A DNA stretch of 64,000 bases from Streptomyces sp. NBC_00654 (GCF_026341775.1 NZ_JAPEOB010000002.1:1240001-1304000); one strand, 5' to 3'; positions 1-9,947 are shown, numbered from the stretch's first letter. The notes: generated by a model not told the origin, from the sequence alone. Numbers and translations are program-made.

Positions 1-403
1 GGCCGAGCATCGTGCGGACCGGCGGCACCAGGAGGAGCAGCCCGGCCACGTCCGAGATCATGCCGGGGATCATCAGGAGCAGGCCGCCCAGCATCAGGAA
101 GCCGTTGCCCTTGGTGCCCGGAGGAGCCGCGGGCGCGGCGGCCGGGGCGCCCGGCTGCCCCGGCATCTGCTGGAGAGTCTCGGTGAGATTGCGGAAGGCC
201 CGGCGGCCGGCCCGCTTGATGACCACGGCCCCGAGGAAGGCACCGGCGACCAGGAGCAGCAGGACGGTGAGCCCGCCCGCCGCGTCGGCCACCACGGTCA
301 GCAGCCAGATCTCCAGCACCAGCCAGGCGGCGATGCCGAGCGGCAGGAAGGTACGGGCGCGCGAACGCTTCGGACGGGTCGGGGGCGGTGTGCCGGTCGT
401 CAT
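1..403 (-). CDS. fxsA: FxsA family membrane protein, cut by window edge
   Basis: Partial gene: the start codon is at 403 on the minus strand and the 3' end lies left of the window. The visible 134 residues begin with a basic stretch, then two hydrophobic segments (about residues 22-38 and 40-56), a Pro/Ala-rich linker, and the conserved block GFLMLGGLLLMIPGMISD followed by another hydrophobic run. That order is the FxsA family signature; FxsA is an inner-membrane protein first known in E. coli for suppressing phage T7 exclusion. It follows the mannosyltransferase gene on the same strand with a 128-base gap, so co-transcription is possible but not required. The cellular role in actinomycetes is not established. 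Confidence 0.85.
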   Translation of the reverse strand, partial: MTTGTPPPTRPKRSRARTFLPLGIAAWLVLEIWLLTVVADAAGGLTVLLLLVAGAFLGAVVIKRAGRRAFRNLTETLQQMPGQPGAPAAAPAAPPGTKGNGFLMLGGLLLMIPGMISDVAGLLLLVPPVRTMLG

Positions 404-531
404 GCTTCCAGTGTGCCTGTACGGGCGTGCGGACGGCGTAAGAGGGTGATCATGGGGCCGGGGGGACGGCGGTCGGGACGGGGCGGCCGCGGGGGCGACG
501 CGTGACCTCGGGCGAGCCGCGGGGGCGGTCC

Positions 532-1299
532 TCAGGAGGACTTGCGGCCCAGGACCTTGTTCGTCCGGGTGGTGATGCCCCAGCCGGTGACCCGCCAGAG
601 CGCCTCGACGAGAATGTCACGGCTCATCTTCGAGTCGCCCACCTCGCGGTCCACGAAGGTGATCGGCACCTCGACGACGTGATAGCCGGCTTCGACGGCG
701 CGGCGGGCGAGGTCCACCTGGAAGCAGTAGCCCTGCGAGGCGACCTCGCCGAGCCCGAGGCCCTTGAGGGTCTCGGTGCGGAAGGCCCGGTAGCCGCCGG
801 TGACGTCCCGGACCGAGAGTCCGAGGGCGAGTCGGGAGTAGAGGCTGCCGCCGCGGGAGATCATTTCGCGGCTCTTGGGCCAGTTCACCACGCGGCCGCC
901 CGGAACCCAGCGGGAGCCGAGGACCAGGTCCGCCCCCTTGAGCGCGGTGAGCAGCCGGGGCAGCTCCTCGGGCTGGTGGGAGCCGTCGGCGTCCATCTCG
1001 ACCAGCACGCCGTATCCGTGCTCGGAGCCCCAGCCGAAGCCCGCCAGGTAGGCCGCGCCGAGCCCTTCCTTGCCCTTGCGGTGCAGGACGTGGACCTTGT
1101 CGTCCCCGGCCGCGATCTCGTCGGCGGCCTTTCCGGTGCCGTCGGGGCTGTTGTCGTCGGCGACCAGGATGTCGGCCTCCGGCACGGCGGCGCGCACGCG
1201 GTCGACGATCGGTTTGATGTTCTCGACCTCGTTGTAGGTCGGGATGATCACCAAAACCTTGCCGAGCGGGCCGTACTGCCTCTGACCGCCGTCGTTCAC
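532..1299 (-). CDS. ppm1: Polyprenol monophosphomannose synthase (GT2)
   Basis: Predicted to transfer mannose from GDP-mannose to a polyprenyl phosphate, giving the membrane-bound donor used by protein O-mannosyltransferase and for lipoglycan synthesis. The 255-residue protein is a soluble GT2 catalytic domain. After the strand LVIIPTYNE come DDNSPDGT, the metal-binding EMDADGSH and the DVTGGYRAF block, all typical of DPM1/Ppm1 enzymes. There is no membrane domain and no fused apolipoprotein N-acyltransferase, so it is the stand-alone actinomycete form. The start is a GTG preceded by AAGGGGCAG at a good distance. fxsA follows on the same strand. Confidence 0.93.
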   Translation of the reverse strand: MNDGGQRQYGPLGKVLVIIPTYNEVENIKPIVDRVRAAVPEADILVADDNSPDGTGKAADEIAAGDDKVHVLHRKGKEGLGAAYLAGFGWGSEHGYGVLVEMDADGSHQPEELPRLLTALKGADLVLGSRWVPGGRVVNWPKSREMISRGGSLYSRLALGLSVRDVTGGYRAFRTETLKGLGLGEVASQGYCFQVDLARRAVEAGYHVVEVPITFVDREVGDSKMSRDILVEALWRVTGWGITTRTNKVLGRKSS

Positions 1300-1864
1300 T
1301 GCTGCCCCTTAAAGTCCGTACGCAGACGCACACCATATCGAGCGCATCGCCGTCGGATTCCGACGCGGTGGCGCAGCCGCCCCCGCAGGTCGGGGCAGAC
1401 CCGTGGAACTGGGGACAGAACCCACGGACGGAGCAGCCGGCGGAGCCGTGGCGGGTGCTGCGGATCGGGGCCCGGCGCCCTTCGGGCCGACCTGGGACCC
1501 GCTGGCTGCGGGTCGACCGAAAGCCGTTGTCTACTGAACGTCCGGGCCCCACCCGGGTCGCACCCTCCGTCCGGTTCGAACCTTCCCTCGCCCCCGAGGC
1601 GCGGACGCTGAACCTGGCTGTCAGTGGTGGTGCGCCGGTGCGGCACACCGCCCCATGACCCAGCGGCGTTCGACGACTGCGTGGAGGTTTGACCGGTCGG
1701 ACGTCCTGTGGTGGACCCGGCCGAACCTACCGGCCCCTGGGCGCGTTCTGTCAACACTCGCTCGACCTGCGGCTTTTGCCCAAATTGCCTGGTCAGTGCC
1801 GAAGATCCGCAGGTCGCGGCAGCGGGCGTACGCCCTTCGATCGGCGGTACGAAATAGTCACACG
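1300..1864 (-). other. Intergenic stretch with no supported gene
   Basis: These 565 bases lie between the start of the mannosyltransferase gene and the end of the amidohydrolase gene. Frames stay open on both strands, but their translations are Arg/Pro/Gly-rich, lack recognisable domains and lack a good ribosome binding site. The right third is slightly less GC-rich. I see no RNA gene or convincing stem-loop. Confidence 0.5.
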
Positions 1865-3511
1865 TCACTCGTTCGGCCGTACGTAGACAGTTTGTCCGAA
1901 CACCACGGTGCGCAGACAGACCGGGAGTTCGGCCCCGGGCGTGAGATCGGGCAGGCCGGGCGTGCCGGACCGGGGGTCGGTGGACCAGCGGGCGACCCGG
2001 TCGTCGGGGGCCTGGACCAGCAGGTCATCGGTACGCCAGATCGCGTAGTCGGCCGGGGCCCCGGGCACCAGGAGCCCGGCGTCGTCGCGGCCGATGGCCC
2101 GCCAGCCCCCACGGGTGTGGGCCGTGAAGCCGGCGCGCACGGAGATCCGGTGCTCCGGCGTGCGGTGGAAGGCGGCGGCCCGCACCGTCCCCCAGGGATC
2201 CAGCGGGGTGACCGGGCTGTCCGAGCCGAAGGCGAGCGGCACCCCGGCGCGCAGCAGGGCCGCGTAGGGGTTGAGCGTCCCGGCCCGCTCGGCGCCCAGA
2301 CGCTGGGCGTACATGCCCTCCGCGCCTCCCCAGGCCGCGTCGAAGGCGGGCTGGACGGAGGCGGTGAGGCCCAGTTCGGCGAAGGCGGCGACGGTTTCGG
2401 GGGTCAGCATCTCGGCGTGCTCGACACGGTGGCGGGCGGCCCGGATCCGGGCGAGCCCGAGGGTCTCGGCGGCGGCCCGGACCCCTTCGACGACGGCGGA
2501 GACCGCCGCGTCGCCGATGGCGTGGAAGCCGGCCTGGAGCCCTGCCTCGGTGCAGGCGGTCACGTGCGCGGCGATCCGCGCGGCGTCCAGGTGGGCGGTA
2601 CCCGTGTGCGGGGCGTCCGCGTAGGGCTCGTGCAGGCAGGCGGTGTGCGAGCCGAGGGAACCGTCGACGAAGAGGTCCCCGGCCGCGCCGATCGCGCCGA
2701 GCTCACGGACGCGGCGTGCGCTCTTCTCGTCGGTGACCTGCTCCGCCCAGAGTCCGAAGACCCGCGGTCCGGGCCGCTCGGCGGCGAGCGCCAGCAGTCC
2801 GGTGAGGTCCTCCTCGTCGGAGATGTCGGGCCCGGCGCACTCATGGACGGTGCCGATGCCGAGCGAGGCGGCGTGGCGCAGTGCGGCCCGCTGGGCGTCC
2901 GCGCGCTGGCGCCGCGAGAGGGCGCCGTGCGCGGCGGACCGTACGGCGTGGTGGGCGGCGCCGGTCAGCGGGGCGTCGGGGTGGTAGCCGGTCATCGCCG
3001 CGACACCCGGGACGAGGTCCAGCAGCGCCGTCGTGACAACCGCGGAGTGCACATCGATCCGGGGCAGATAGAGGGCCCGCCCACCGGCGGCGGCGTCCAG
3101 TTCGGCCCGCGAGGGGTGGCGCCGCTCGGGCCAGCGCGCGGCGTCCCAGCCGTGTCCGAGCAGGACCCGTTCGGCGGGGTGACTGTTCGCGAACGCGCGT
3201 ACGAGATCGAGGGCGTCGGCGAGCGTGCGGGCACCGGAGAGGTCCAGCCCGGTCAGGGCCAGCCCGGTGGCCGTGGTGTGCACATGGGCGTCCGTGAAGG
3301 CCGGTGTGACCAGGGCCCCTTCGAGGTCGACCACGTCGTCGACGCCGCTCGCGAAGGCGTCGGCGGCTCCTTCGGATCCCACCCAGGCGACATGCCCGCG
3401 CTCGATGACCATCGCGGTGGCGAACGGATCGGCGGGGCTGTGGACGTCTCCACCGCGCAGCAGCACGGTGCGGTGTTCGGGGGCGCTCTGGGGGGCGGTG
3501 CTGTCGGTCAT
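1865..3511 (-). CDS. Amidohydrolase family protein (YtcJ-like)
   Basis: A 548-residue metal-dependent hydrolase of the amidohydrolase 3 (YtcJ/exoenzyme-regulatory AepA) type. Metal-site residues appear in the usual order: DAHVH near residue 77, GFHAIGDAA in the middle, HRVEHAEML later and AFGSDSPVTP near the C-terminus. It has no signal peptide and should be cytoplasmic. The natural substrate of this group is usually unknown (N-substituted amides, formamides or cyclic amides), so none is assigned. It lies 69 bases downstream of an Lrp/AsnC gene on the same strand and may be its partner or target. The ATG at 3511 sits just before the alignable N-terminus. Confidence 0.88.
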   Translation of the reverse strand: MTDSTAPQSAPEHRTVLLRGGDVHSPADPFATAMVIERGHVAWVGSEGAADAFASGVDDVVDLEGALVTPAFTDAHVHTTATGLALTGLDLSGARTLADALDLVRAFANSHPAERVLLGHGWDAARWPERRHPSRAELDAAAGGRALYLPRIDVHSAVVTTALLDLVPGVAAMTGYHPDAPLTGAAHHAVRSAAHGALSRRQRADAQRAALRHAASLGIGTVHECAGPDISDEEDLTGLLALAAERPGPRVFGLWAEQVTDEKSARRVRELGAIGAAGDLFVDGSLGSHTACLHEPYADAPHTGTAHLDAARIAAHVTACTEAGLQAGFHAIGDAAVSAVVEGVRAAAETLGLARIRAARHRVEHAEMLTPETVAAFAELGLTASVQPAFDAAWGGAEGMYAQRLGAERAGTLNPYAALLRAGVPLAFGSDSPVTPLDPWGTVRAAAFHRTPEHRISVRAGFTAHTRGGWRAIGRDDAGLLVPGAPADYAIWRTDDLLVQAPDDRVARWSTDPRSGTPGLPDLTPGAELPVCLRTVVFGQTVYVRPNE

Positions 3512-3580
3512 GGGACCAGTCTCGCGCCTGCCGGGAGCCGCTCGCGCCGCGGCCCCCTCGCCGGGAGCTCCCCCGGCGCC

Positions 3581-4021
3581 TCAGACGCGCGGCGGGCGCG
3601 CCTCGTACGGGGTGGAGAGGACGACGGTCGTCCGGGTGGACACCCCGGCCAGCGAACGGATCCGGGTGAGCAGGTGCTCCAGCTCCAGCGGCGTGGCCAC
3701 CCGCACCTTGAGGATGTAGTTCTCGTCCCCGGCCACGCTGTGGCAGGCCTCCAGCTCGGGCACCCCGGCGAGCCGCTCCGCGATGTCGTCCGGTGCGCTC
3801 GGGTCGAACGGTTTCACCGAGATGAACGCGGTGAGGGGCAGTCCGACGGCTTCGGGGTCGACGACCGCGGCGTAACCGCGGATCACCCCGCGCTGCTCCA
3901 GCCGGCGGACGCGCTGATGAACGGCCGAGGTGGACAGGCCCGTGGCCTTGCCCAGGTCGGTGTAGCTCATCCGCCCGTCCTTGACGAGCAACTCCACAAT
4001 CTGACGGTCCAGCTCCTCCAT
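3581..4021 (-). CDS. Lrp/AsnC family transcriptional regulator
   Basis: About 146 residues with the standard layout. An N-terminal winged helix-turn-helix begins LDRQIVELLVKDGRMSYTDLG and continues LSTSAVHQRVRRLEQRGVI. A C-terminal RAM/ligand-binding beta-alpha domain contains GDENYILKVRV. The ATG at 4021 is chosen because homologues begin at or near MEELDRQ; an upstream ATG at 4063 would add 14 unconserved residues. Such regulators bind amino acids and assemble as octamers on DNA. The next gene downstream is the amidohydrolase, so local control of that gene is a reasonable inference. Confidence 0.9.
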   Translation of the reverse strand: MEELDRQIVELLVKDGRMSYTDLGKATGLSTSAVHQRVRRLEQRGVIRGYAAVVDPEAVGLPLTAFISVKPFDPSAPDDIAERLAGVPELEACHSVAGDENYILKVRVATPLELEHLLTRIRSLAGVSTRTTVVLSTPYEARPPRV

Positions 4022-4223
4022 GCGGATCAACCTATTGCCCCAGGTACCTCCCGGCACACCCATGGGCGCTCAGGAGGGGCACCTGCGGGCGGCATGTGAC
4101 GAATACCACAGGTTTACGGGTGGGTAGCCGACGGGCTCGCGATTACGGCCCGCGCGCGACGGGAAGTGCTTGCTGTGGTCGAGGCCGTGGCGCCTTGTCG
4201 GCCCACCCGAGGGGGGAATTTCC

Positions 4224-4622
4224 ATGCAGAGCCTGAAGCTCACCGGACGTACCGAACCGGAGCCCGTCGATCCCGACGAGGACGGCGCGCCCGACGCGTA
4301 CGACACATTCGAGATGTACCGGGTGATCTGCCCGGACTGCGCGCAGCCGATCGCGCTCCTGGCCGATGAGGACACCCTCCCGGAGCACGCGCTGTGCCCG
4401 ACCCCGTGGAACCCGTTCGTCCTCACGGTGTGCGCCGGTACCGGACGCGGCGCCTCGGAGTCCCGGCCGGCCGACGAGTCGCTGGAGGCCCAGGAGCAGG
4501 AGACGGCCCTGCTGTTGACGCTCCCTCAGGGACTCGACTGGCGGATGCAGCCCTTCTCGCACGCCGGTGGCCCCGGCTCGCGACCGCTGCAGGTGCCGCA
4601 GATGCGGCGTCACGCCGCCTGA
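4224..4622 (+). CDS. Conserved hypothetical protein with Cys-rich CPDC motif
   Basis: A 132-residue acidic protein whose ATG at 4224 follows a strong purine-rich site (GAGGGGGGAAT). The N-terminus is rich in Asp and Glu. The middle has the Cys pairs CPDC and, about 27 residues later, ALCPTPWNPFVLTVC, which could form a small zinc-binding knuckle. The C-terminus is polar and ends in basic residues. I recognise the layout as a small actinomycete-restricted protein but cannot give a function. An in-frame upstream ATG at 4170 lacks a ribosome binding site and was not used. Confidence 0.7.
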   Translation: MQSLKLTGRTEPEPVDPDEDGAPDAYDTFEMYRVICPDCAQPIALLADEDTLPEHALCPTPWNPFVLTVCAGTGRGASESRPADESLEAQEQETALLLTLPQGLDWRMQPFSHAGGPGSRPLQVPQMRRHAA

Positions 4623-4935
4623 CGTCCCGCCCGCGCGCCGCGCCTCGCCCCGCGCGTCGCGCCTTTTCTCCGGGCAGCGCTTCCTCTGCGGGGCGCACCC
4701 CTTTCTCGCGCCGCACCACGACGGACCGTCCGGCGTGGTGCCCGCAGTCGACGCTCCACGACGTCGAGCGGGCCGCCCACACGGCACGTACCGCGGAGCG
4801 CCCGTCGGCGAACCACCTGTCCACCGGGCCCCGCTTCGCCGGGGGAGAGCGCCGGCCGGACCCTGCCGGGCCGCCACGACCAGGAGTGGAACCGGATCAT
4901 GGCGACGCCCGCACGGTCCGACCCGGGCTTCCGGG
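4623..4935. other. Intergenic region between convergent genes
   Basis: A 313-base GC-rich gap between the plus-strand hypothetical gene and the minus-strand acyl-CoA dehydrogenase gene. Reading frames here give Arg-rich, domain-free translations. No clear terminator hairpin or RNA gene is visible. Confidence 0.45.
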
Positions 4936-6108
4936 TCAGCGCGTCTCGGGACCCGCGAGGTGGCGGGCGATGACCATGCGCTGGATCTGGTTGGTGCCTT
5001 CGACGATCTGGAGCACCTTGGCCTCGCGCATCAGCCGCTCGACGGGGAAGTCCAGGGTGTAGCCGTAGCCGCCGAGCACCTGGACGGCATCCACGGTCAC
5101 CCGCATGGCCGTGTCCGTACAGAACAGTTTGGCCATGGCCGCCTGCCGCGAGAACGACTCCCCCGCGTCGCGCCGCCGCGCCGCCTCCAGATACAGGGCG
5201 CGCCCCGCCTCGATCTGGGTCGCCATGTCGGCGAGCATGAAACGCAGCCCCTGGAAGTCCGCGATGGGGCGGCCGAACTGACGCCGCCCGGTGGCGTATC
5301 CGACGGCCTCGTCCAGCGCCGCCTGGGCGACACCGATGGCGCAGGCCGCGATGCCCAGACGCCCGGAGTCGAGCGCGGACAGCGCGATGGCGAAGCCCTG
5401 CCCCTCCTCGCCGATGCGGCGGTCGTCACCGATGCGTACGCCGTCGAAGTTGAGCTGGGCGGTGGGCGAGCCCTTCATGCCCATCTTCTTCTCCGGGACG
5501 GCCGCGTTCAGGCCCTCGGCGTCGCCCGGGACGAGGAAGGCGGTGATGCCGCGCGGCCCCTCGACGCCGGTGCGGGCCAGCACCGTGTAGAAGTCGGCGA
5601 TTCCGCCGTGGGTGATCCAGGCCTTGGTGCCGGTGATGACCCAGTCGTCACCGTCCCGTACCGCCTTCGTACGCAGCGAGGCGGCGTCGGATCCCGAGGA
5701 GGGCTCGGAGAGGCAGTAGGCGCCCAGCAGGCCGCCCGAGAGCATCGCCGGAAGGTGCGCGGTCCGCTGCTCCTCCGTGCCGTATCCGGCGAGCGCGTGG
5801 CAGGCCAGCGAGTGGACGCTGACACCGAGGCCCACGGTGAGCCGGGCAGCGGCCAGTTCCTCCAGCACCTGGAGATAGACCTCGTAGGGCTGGTCGCCGC
5901 CACCGTACGCGGAGTCGTAGGGCAGTCCGAGCAGGCCGGATCCGGAGAGGAGGGTGAATACCTCGCGCGGGAACGTGCCCGCTTCCTCCTCCTCGGCGGT
6001 CCGGGGAGCGATCTCCTTCGACACGATGTCGCGGACGAGCGCGACGAGCTGCCGGGACTCCTCGGTGGGCAGGTGGCGTTCCACCAGCTGCGGGGCACGG
6101 TCGGTCAT
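4936..6108 (-). CDS. Acyl-CoA dehydrogenase
   Basis: A 390-residue FAD-dependent dehydrogenase of the short/medium-chain acyl-CoA class, expected to introduce the alpha-beta double bond into an acyl-CoA in the cytoplasm. Family blocks are present: the flavin-contacting CLSEPSSGSDAASL and WVITGTKAWITHGG, the Arg/Gln-rich DEAVGYATGRRQFGRPIADFQG segment and QVLGGYGYTLDFPVERLMREAK. The catalytic glutamate lies in VEGTNQIQ near the C-terminus. The ATG at 6108 (MTDRAPQ) gives the family's usual length; an upstream start at 6195 adds 29 unconserved residues. The acyl chain preference cannot be read from the sequence. Confidence 0.93.
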   Translation of the reverse strand: MTDRAPQLVERHLPTEESRQLVALVRDIVSKEIAPRTAEEEEAGTFPREVFTLLSGSGLLGLPYDSAYGGGDQPYEVYLQVLEELAAARLTVGLGVSVHSLACHALAGYGTEEQRTAHLPAMLSGGLLGAYCLSEPSSGSDAASLRTKAVRDGDDWVITGTKAWITHGGIADFYTVLARTGVEGPRGITAFLVPGDAEGLNAAVPEKKMGMKGSPTAQLNFDGVRIGDDRRIGEEGQGFAIALSALDSGRLGIAACAIGVAQAALDEAVGYATGRRQFGRPIADFQGLRFMLADMATQIEAGRALYLEAARRRDAGESFSRQAAMAKLFCTDTAMRVTVDAVQVLGGYGYTLDFPVERLMREAKVLQIVEGTNQIQRMVIARHLAGPETR

Positions 6109-6335
6109 GACGGCGCTCTCCTCCCTGTCGGGCGTTGCGACGGTCGCGCGCGCAGGGGTGTGGGCGGCGGCGCCGGGTGATCTCCCGGGCCACACCCGGG
6201 AATAGTCATACTGCCCAACCGATCCTGCCCTCTCGGATCACGAGAGGCGCTGGCCAGCGGCTGTGGCGCGTTGAGTATGCCCGATCGGAGCGCTTCCGTC
6301 ACGGGGTGCGCGACGGGCCCGACGGTCATGGAAAT

Positions 6336-6369
6336 TGGTCCGAACCATTGACCCAACTGGTCTAGTCCT
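6336..6369 (+). promoter_or_regulatory. Chitinase-type direct repeats in the promoter
   Basis: Two imperfect 12-bp direct repeats, TGGTCCGAACCA (6336-6347) and TGGTCTAGTCCT (6358-6369), start 22 bases apart, two helical turns. Streptomyces chitinase promoters carry paired repeats related to TGGTC-AGACC that mediate chitin induction and glucose repression. Their position about 130-165 bases before the chitinase start fits that role. Confidence 0.65.
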
Positions 6370-6500
6370 TCTACGGTTCCACCGAACGCCTTACCGCGTT
6401 CATGCCAAGTCTCACCATGATCGGCCGCGCACCGGCACCGGCTGCGCGGAGTCCGACCCCGCACCCCCCACGCTCAAGCCCTCCCCCACGAGGAGCCACG

Positions 6501-7772
<1,272 letters not shown>

Positions 7773-7792
7773 CAGCCACGGACCGTGTGTGG

Positions 7793-7822
7793 GGGGCGGG
7801 GAGCCGAACGGGCCCCCGCCCC
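7793..7822 (+). terminator. GC-rich stem-loop after the chitinase gene
   Basis: GGGGCGGGG (7793-7801) can pair with CCCCGCCCC (7814-7822) around a 12-base loop, 20 bases after the chitinase stop codon. There is no clear T tract, as is common in streptomycete terminators. Confidence 0.5.
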
Positions 7823-7921
7823 TTCGCCGTGCCGGGGTCACCTCGGGCCGGGTGTGGATGCCGGGCGCCGGCGGCGGTCGTCCGGCCCGCGGTCGACCGG
7901 CCGGCATCGGGCAAAAGCGCG

Positions 7922-9037
7922 TCAGTTTCCTCGCCACACCCTCGCGAGAGCGATCGACTTGATCTGCTCCATGGAGAAGACAGGGGCCTCGCGTGTGACC
8001 GGAGTCCCGAAGGAGGAACTGTTCAGCTCCGAGACCAGCACCCTGCGTCCGTCGTCGTAGAGGACGTCCACATCCCACTGCACGATGTCGGGATGGCCCT
8101 GCAGGGGTGCCCTGCGGGTCACGATCTTCCCACCGCCCGGAAGGCTCTTCCCCTTGCTGAACAGGGGCACGAGTTCCTGGCGTCCGGGTTTCCACTGCTG
8201 GACGCTCACGGCCAGCAAGGACTCTCCTCGTCCGTCATCGACCGTGACGTCGGCATAACCCGTGCGACTTCCCTCCTGATGTGAGACGTGGAGGTTCCCC
8301 GGAATCAGCTTCTCCAGATTGCGCAGGATTTCCCGCTTGGTCATCTTTCCGGTGCTGGGCGGCTCGGGAGGAGACGGCGCCTGCGGCACGGCCGCCATGA
8401 CGGGTTCCCAGTCCTTGGATGTGGCGATTCCTGAGAGCTGCTCGGCCGTCAAGGGCAGTGCGGGGCGAACTGAGCCCGCCGTTCCGGCTGATGCGTCACT
8501 CTGCACGACGGACACCAGCACCCCGTCCCGGGACAGCAGCCGCGCGGACCATTGCTTCGCCCCCTTGGGCTCGAACGGGTCCGCGTAGCCCTGGTTGACG
8601 ACCAGCGTGCGCTGACCACCGACAGTCTTCTTCACGCAATGGTCATACGGGCTGTACGAGCGCAGGGGGCATTCGGACGCGAGGCGCCGGGCGGAACGAG
8701 GCAGGCGTGACACCGTCACTTCGACGATCGATCTGTCGCGTCCGTCATCGAAAACCACGCCGGCGGACGGTGCGAGTGACTCCGAAAGACCCGATCCGGA
8801 TGCATGGGAAACCTTTCCTGCCGGAAGCAGGGATCGCAGAGTTTCTTTCATCAGATCCCCCGACACCGGTCTTCCGGAGGATCCGTTTACCGTCATGGCG
8901 GAAATCATGGCGACAGAAAGTCCCAGCGCCAACGTGACAGAAAGCGCGACCACACGTCGCCTGGAACCCCATACGGGCTTCCTTGATGTGCCATCGGACA
9001 AGGCATTTCGATGTTCGCGAATCAAGAGAACCACCAT
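7922..9037 (-). CDS. Membrane-anchored protein of unknown function
   Basis: About 371 residues if translation starts at the ATG at 9037. A short basic cytoplasmic N-terminus is followed by one hydrophobic segment (VVALSVTLALGLSVAMISAM), then a soluble extracellular part. That part has two similar halves: each contains a DDGR element within a strand-rich segment and a Leu/Pro-rich segment such as LLPAGKVSHASG or LIPGNLHVSHQEG. I do not recognise the family; it resembles actinomycete anchored proteins that often sit near sigma factors, but none is adjacent here. The start is uncertain because no clear ribosome binding site precedes 9037, and an upstream in-frame ATG (9154) lies in the loop of a hairpin. 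Confidence 0.6.
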   Translation of the reverse strand: MVVLLIREHRNALSDGTSRKPVWGSRRRVVALSVTLALGLSVAMISAMTVNGSSGRPVSGDLMKETLRSLLPAGKVSHASGSGLSESLAPSAGVVFDDGRDRSIVEVTVSRLPRSARRLASECPLRSYSPYDHCVKKTVGGQRTLVVNQGYADPFEPKGAKQWSARLLSRDGVLVSVVQSDASAGTAGSVRPALPLTAEQLSGIATSKDWEPVMAAVPQAPSPPEPPSTGKMTKREILRNLEKLIPGNLHVSHQEGSRTGYADVTVDDGRGESLLAVSVQQWKPGRQELVPLFSKGKSLPGGGKIVTRRAPLQGHPDIVQWDVDVLYDDGRRVLVSELNSSSFGTPVTREAPVFSMEQIKSIALARVWRGN

Positions 9038-9121
9038 ACTGATGTGGATGACGGATGCAGAAATGCCATCCTGCGTTTCCTTCGCAAGAGTTCCTACCGG
9101 CGCTCCCGCGAACCGTGCGGA

Positions 9122-9170
9122 GCCACCTGGTTGCCGTCCCTCAAGCAGAAACACGAGGCAACCAGGTGGC
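9122..9170. terminator. Perfect 14-bp inverted repeat, probable terminator
   Basis: GCCACCTGGTTGCC (9122-9135) and its exact reverse complement (9157-9170) flank a 21-base loop. It lies 65 bases after the end of the I36-like gene at 9235-9609 on the minus strand, the expected place for its terminator, and just upstream of the next minus-strand gene. Confidence 0.6.
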
Positions 9171-9234
9171 CTTTCACAACACCTTCGGAGACGTAGCGAA
9201 GTCCGCGGCCCCTGCTACGTCGGCCGCGCTTGCC

Positions 9235-9609
9235 TCAGCAACCGTTCACATCGGCCCAGTTCACCCACATGAGGGGGCTCGAACCGCTGAACGGGCTTCC
9301 GACGTAGGACCAGGCACCGCCCTTCCAGAACCTGTAGTTGATGCCATGGTTGCGGTCATTGAAGCCGCACAGGTCCTTTCCGGTGTGGTTGATCACGGAG
9401 TTGACCGGTGTACCGGTGCTCAGGATGCTGTTGTACTTCGTCCACTTCTCCCATTGCTCTCCACCGTAGTTCTGCTGCGCGTAGAGATATGCGTAGTCCG
9501 CGGCTGCCGCGGATTCCTCGGCGTGGGCCGGCACCGCCGTCACGCCCGTGACAGCCAGACCGGACAACGGAAGAAGGGTGAGGGCGACAGCGGACAGCAG
9601 ACGCTTCAT
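9235..9609 (-). CDS. Secreted I36-like small protein (1)
   Basis: A 124-residue precursor starting at the ATG at 9609 behind GAGAGG. The first about 28 residues form a Sec signal peptide (MKRLLSAV start, AHA-type cleavage). The mature part begins near YAYLYAQQNYGG and contains VNSVINHTGKDLCGFND and SYVGSPFSGS. This matches the small beta/gamma-crystallin-like fold annotated as peptidase inhibitor family I36 in Streptomyces. Only two Cys are present (one mid-protein and the C-terminal residue), possibly one disulfide. It is a diverged paralogue of the gene at 9948-10376. Inhibitor activity is a family-level inference only. Confidence 0.8.
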   Translation of the reverse strand: MKRLLSAVALTLLPLSGLAVTGVTAVPAHAEESAAAADYAYLYAQQNYGGEQWEKWTKYNSILSTGTPVNSVINHTGKDLCGFNDRNHGINYRFWKGGAWSYVGSPFSGSSPLMWVNWADVNGC

Positions 9610-9658
9610 GAGGTTCCTCTCCATGTACGACGGAAGATCCTGCGCGGACGATTCACCC

Positions 9659-9690
9659 CGGCGGACGGGGTCTCGCGACCCTGTCCGCCG
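9659..9690 (-). terminator. Tetraloop hairpin upstream of the I36-like gene
   Basis: CGGCGGACGGGGTC (9659-9672) pairs with GACCCTGTCCGCCG (9677-9690) with one mismatch and a TCGC tetraloop. It lies between the two I36-like genes and just beyond the MITE-like element. It may be the original terminator of the gene at 9948-10376, now separated from it by the insertion. Confidence 0.5.
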
Positions 9691-9752
9691 GCAGCGAAGA
9701 GGCCGTACAGATGTCAAACTCCGGGGCGAGCCGTGCGAGGTTTTCGCCGGCT

Positions 9753-9933
9753 CTAGGGCGTGTGTCGAAAGTAGCGCCGTCCGCCCGAAGGGCGGGGCTC
9801 ACGGCGTCCGGTGCGTGCGATCGCAAGGCGGAGGAGTGTCCTCGTACTGGACGTACAAGGACACCCCGACAACGCGGCGAGCGTGCGTGCCGGGCGTCGC
9901 GAGCCAGGGCGGGACTTTCGACACACGCCCTAG
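9753..9933. mobile_element. MITE-like element with 20-bp perfect terminal inverted repeats
   Basis: A 181-bp element bounded by exact inverted 20-mers that start CTAGGGCGTGTGTCG at the left and end CGACACACGCCCTAG at the right. The outer CTAG on both sides could include a TA or CTAG target duplication. It has no ORF of its own and contains an inner hairpin, GTGTCCT (9836-9842) with AGGACAC (9858-9864). Size, termini and lack of coding content fit a non-autonomous transposon mobilised in trans. It sits 14 bases after the stop of the I36-like gene at 9948-10376. Confidence 0.8.
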
Positions 9934-9947
9934 ACGCGGGACAGCCT

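Noticed and set aside
1296..1868. 190-codon minus-strand frame filling the gap before the mannosyltransferase
   Set aside because: Composition becomes Arg/Pro-rich and overlaps the true GTG start region; no domain seen.
1655..4099. 814-codon plus-strand frame opposite the amidohydrolase and Lrp genes
   Set aside because: It is Gly/Arg/Val-rich, has no domain, and mirrors two well-supported genes; a GC-rich antisense shadow.
4610..4900. 96-codon minus-strand frame between convergent genes
   Set aside because: Arg/Gly-rich composition, no ribosome binding site and no recognisable domain.
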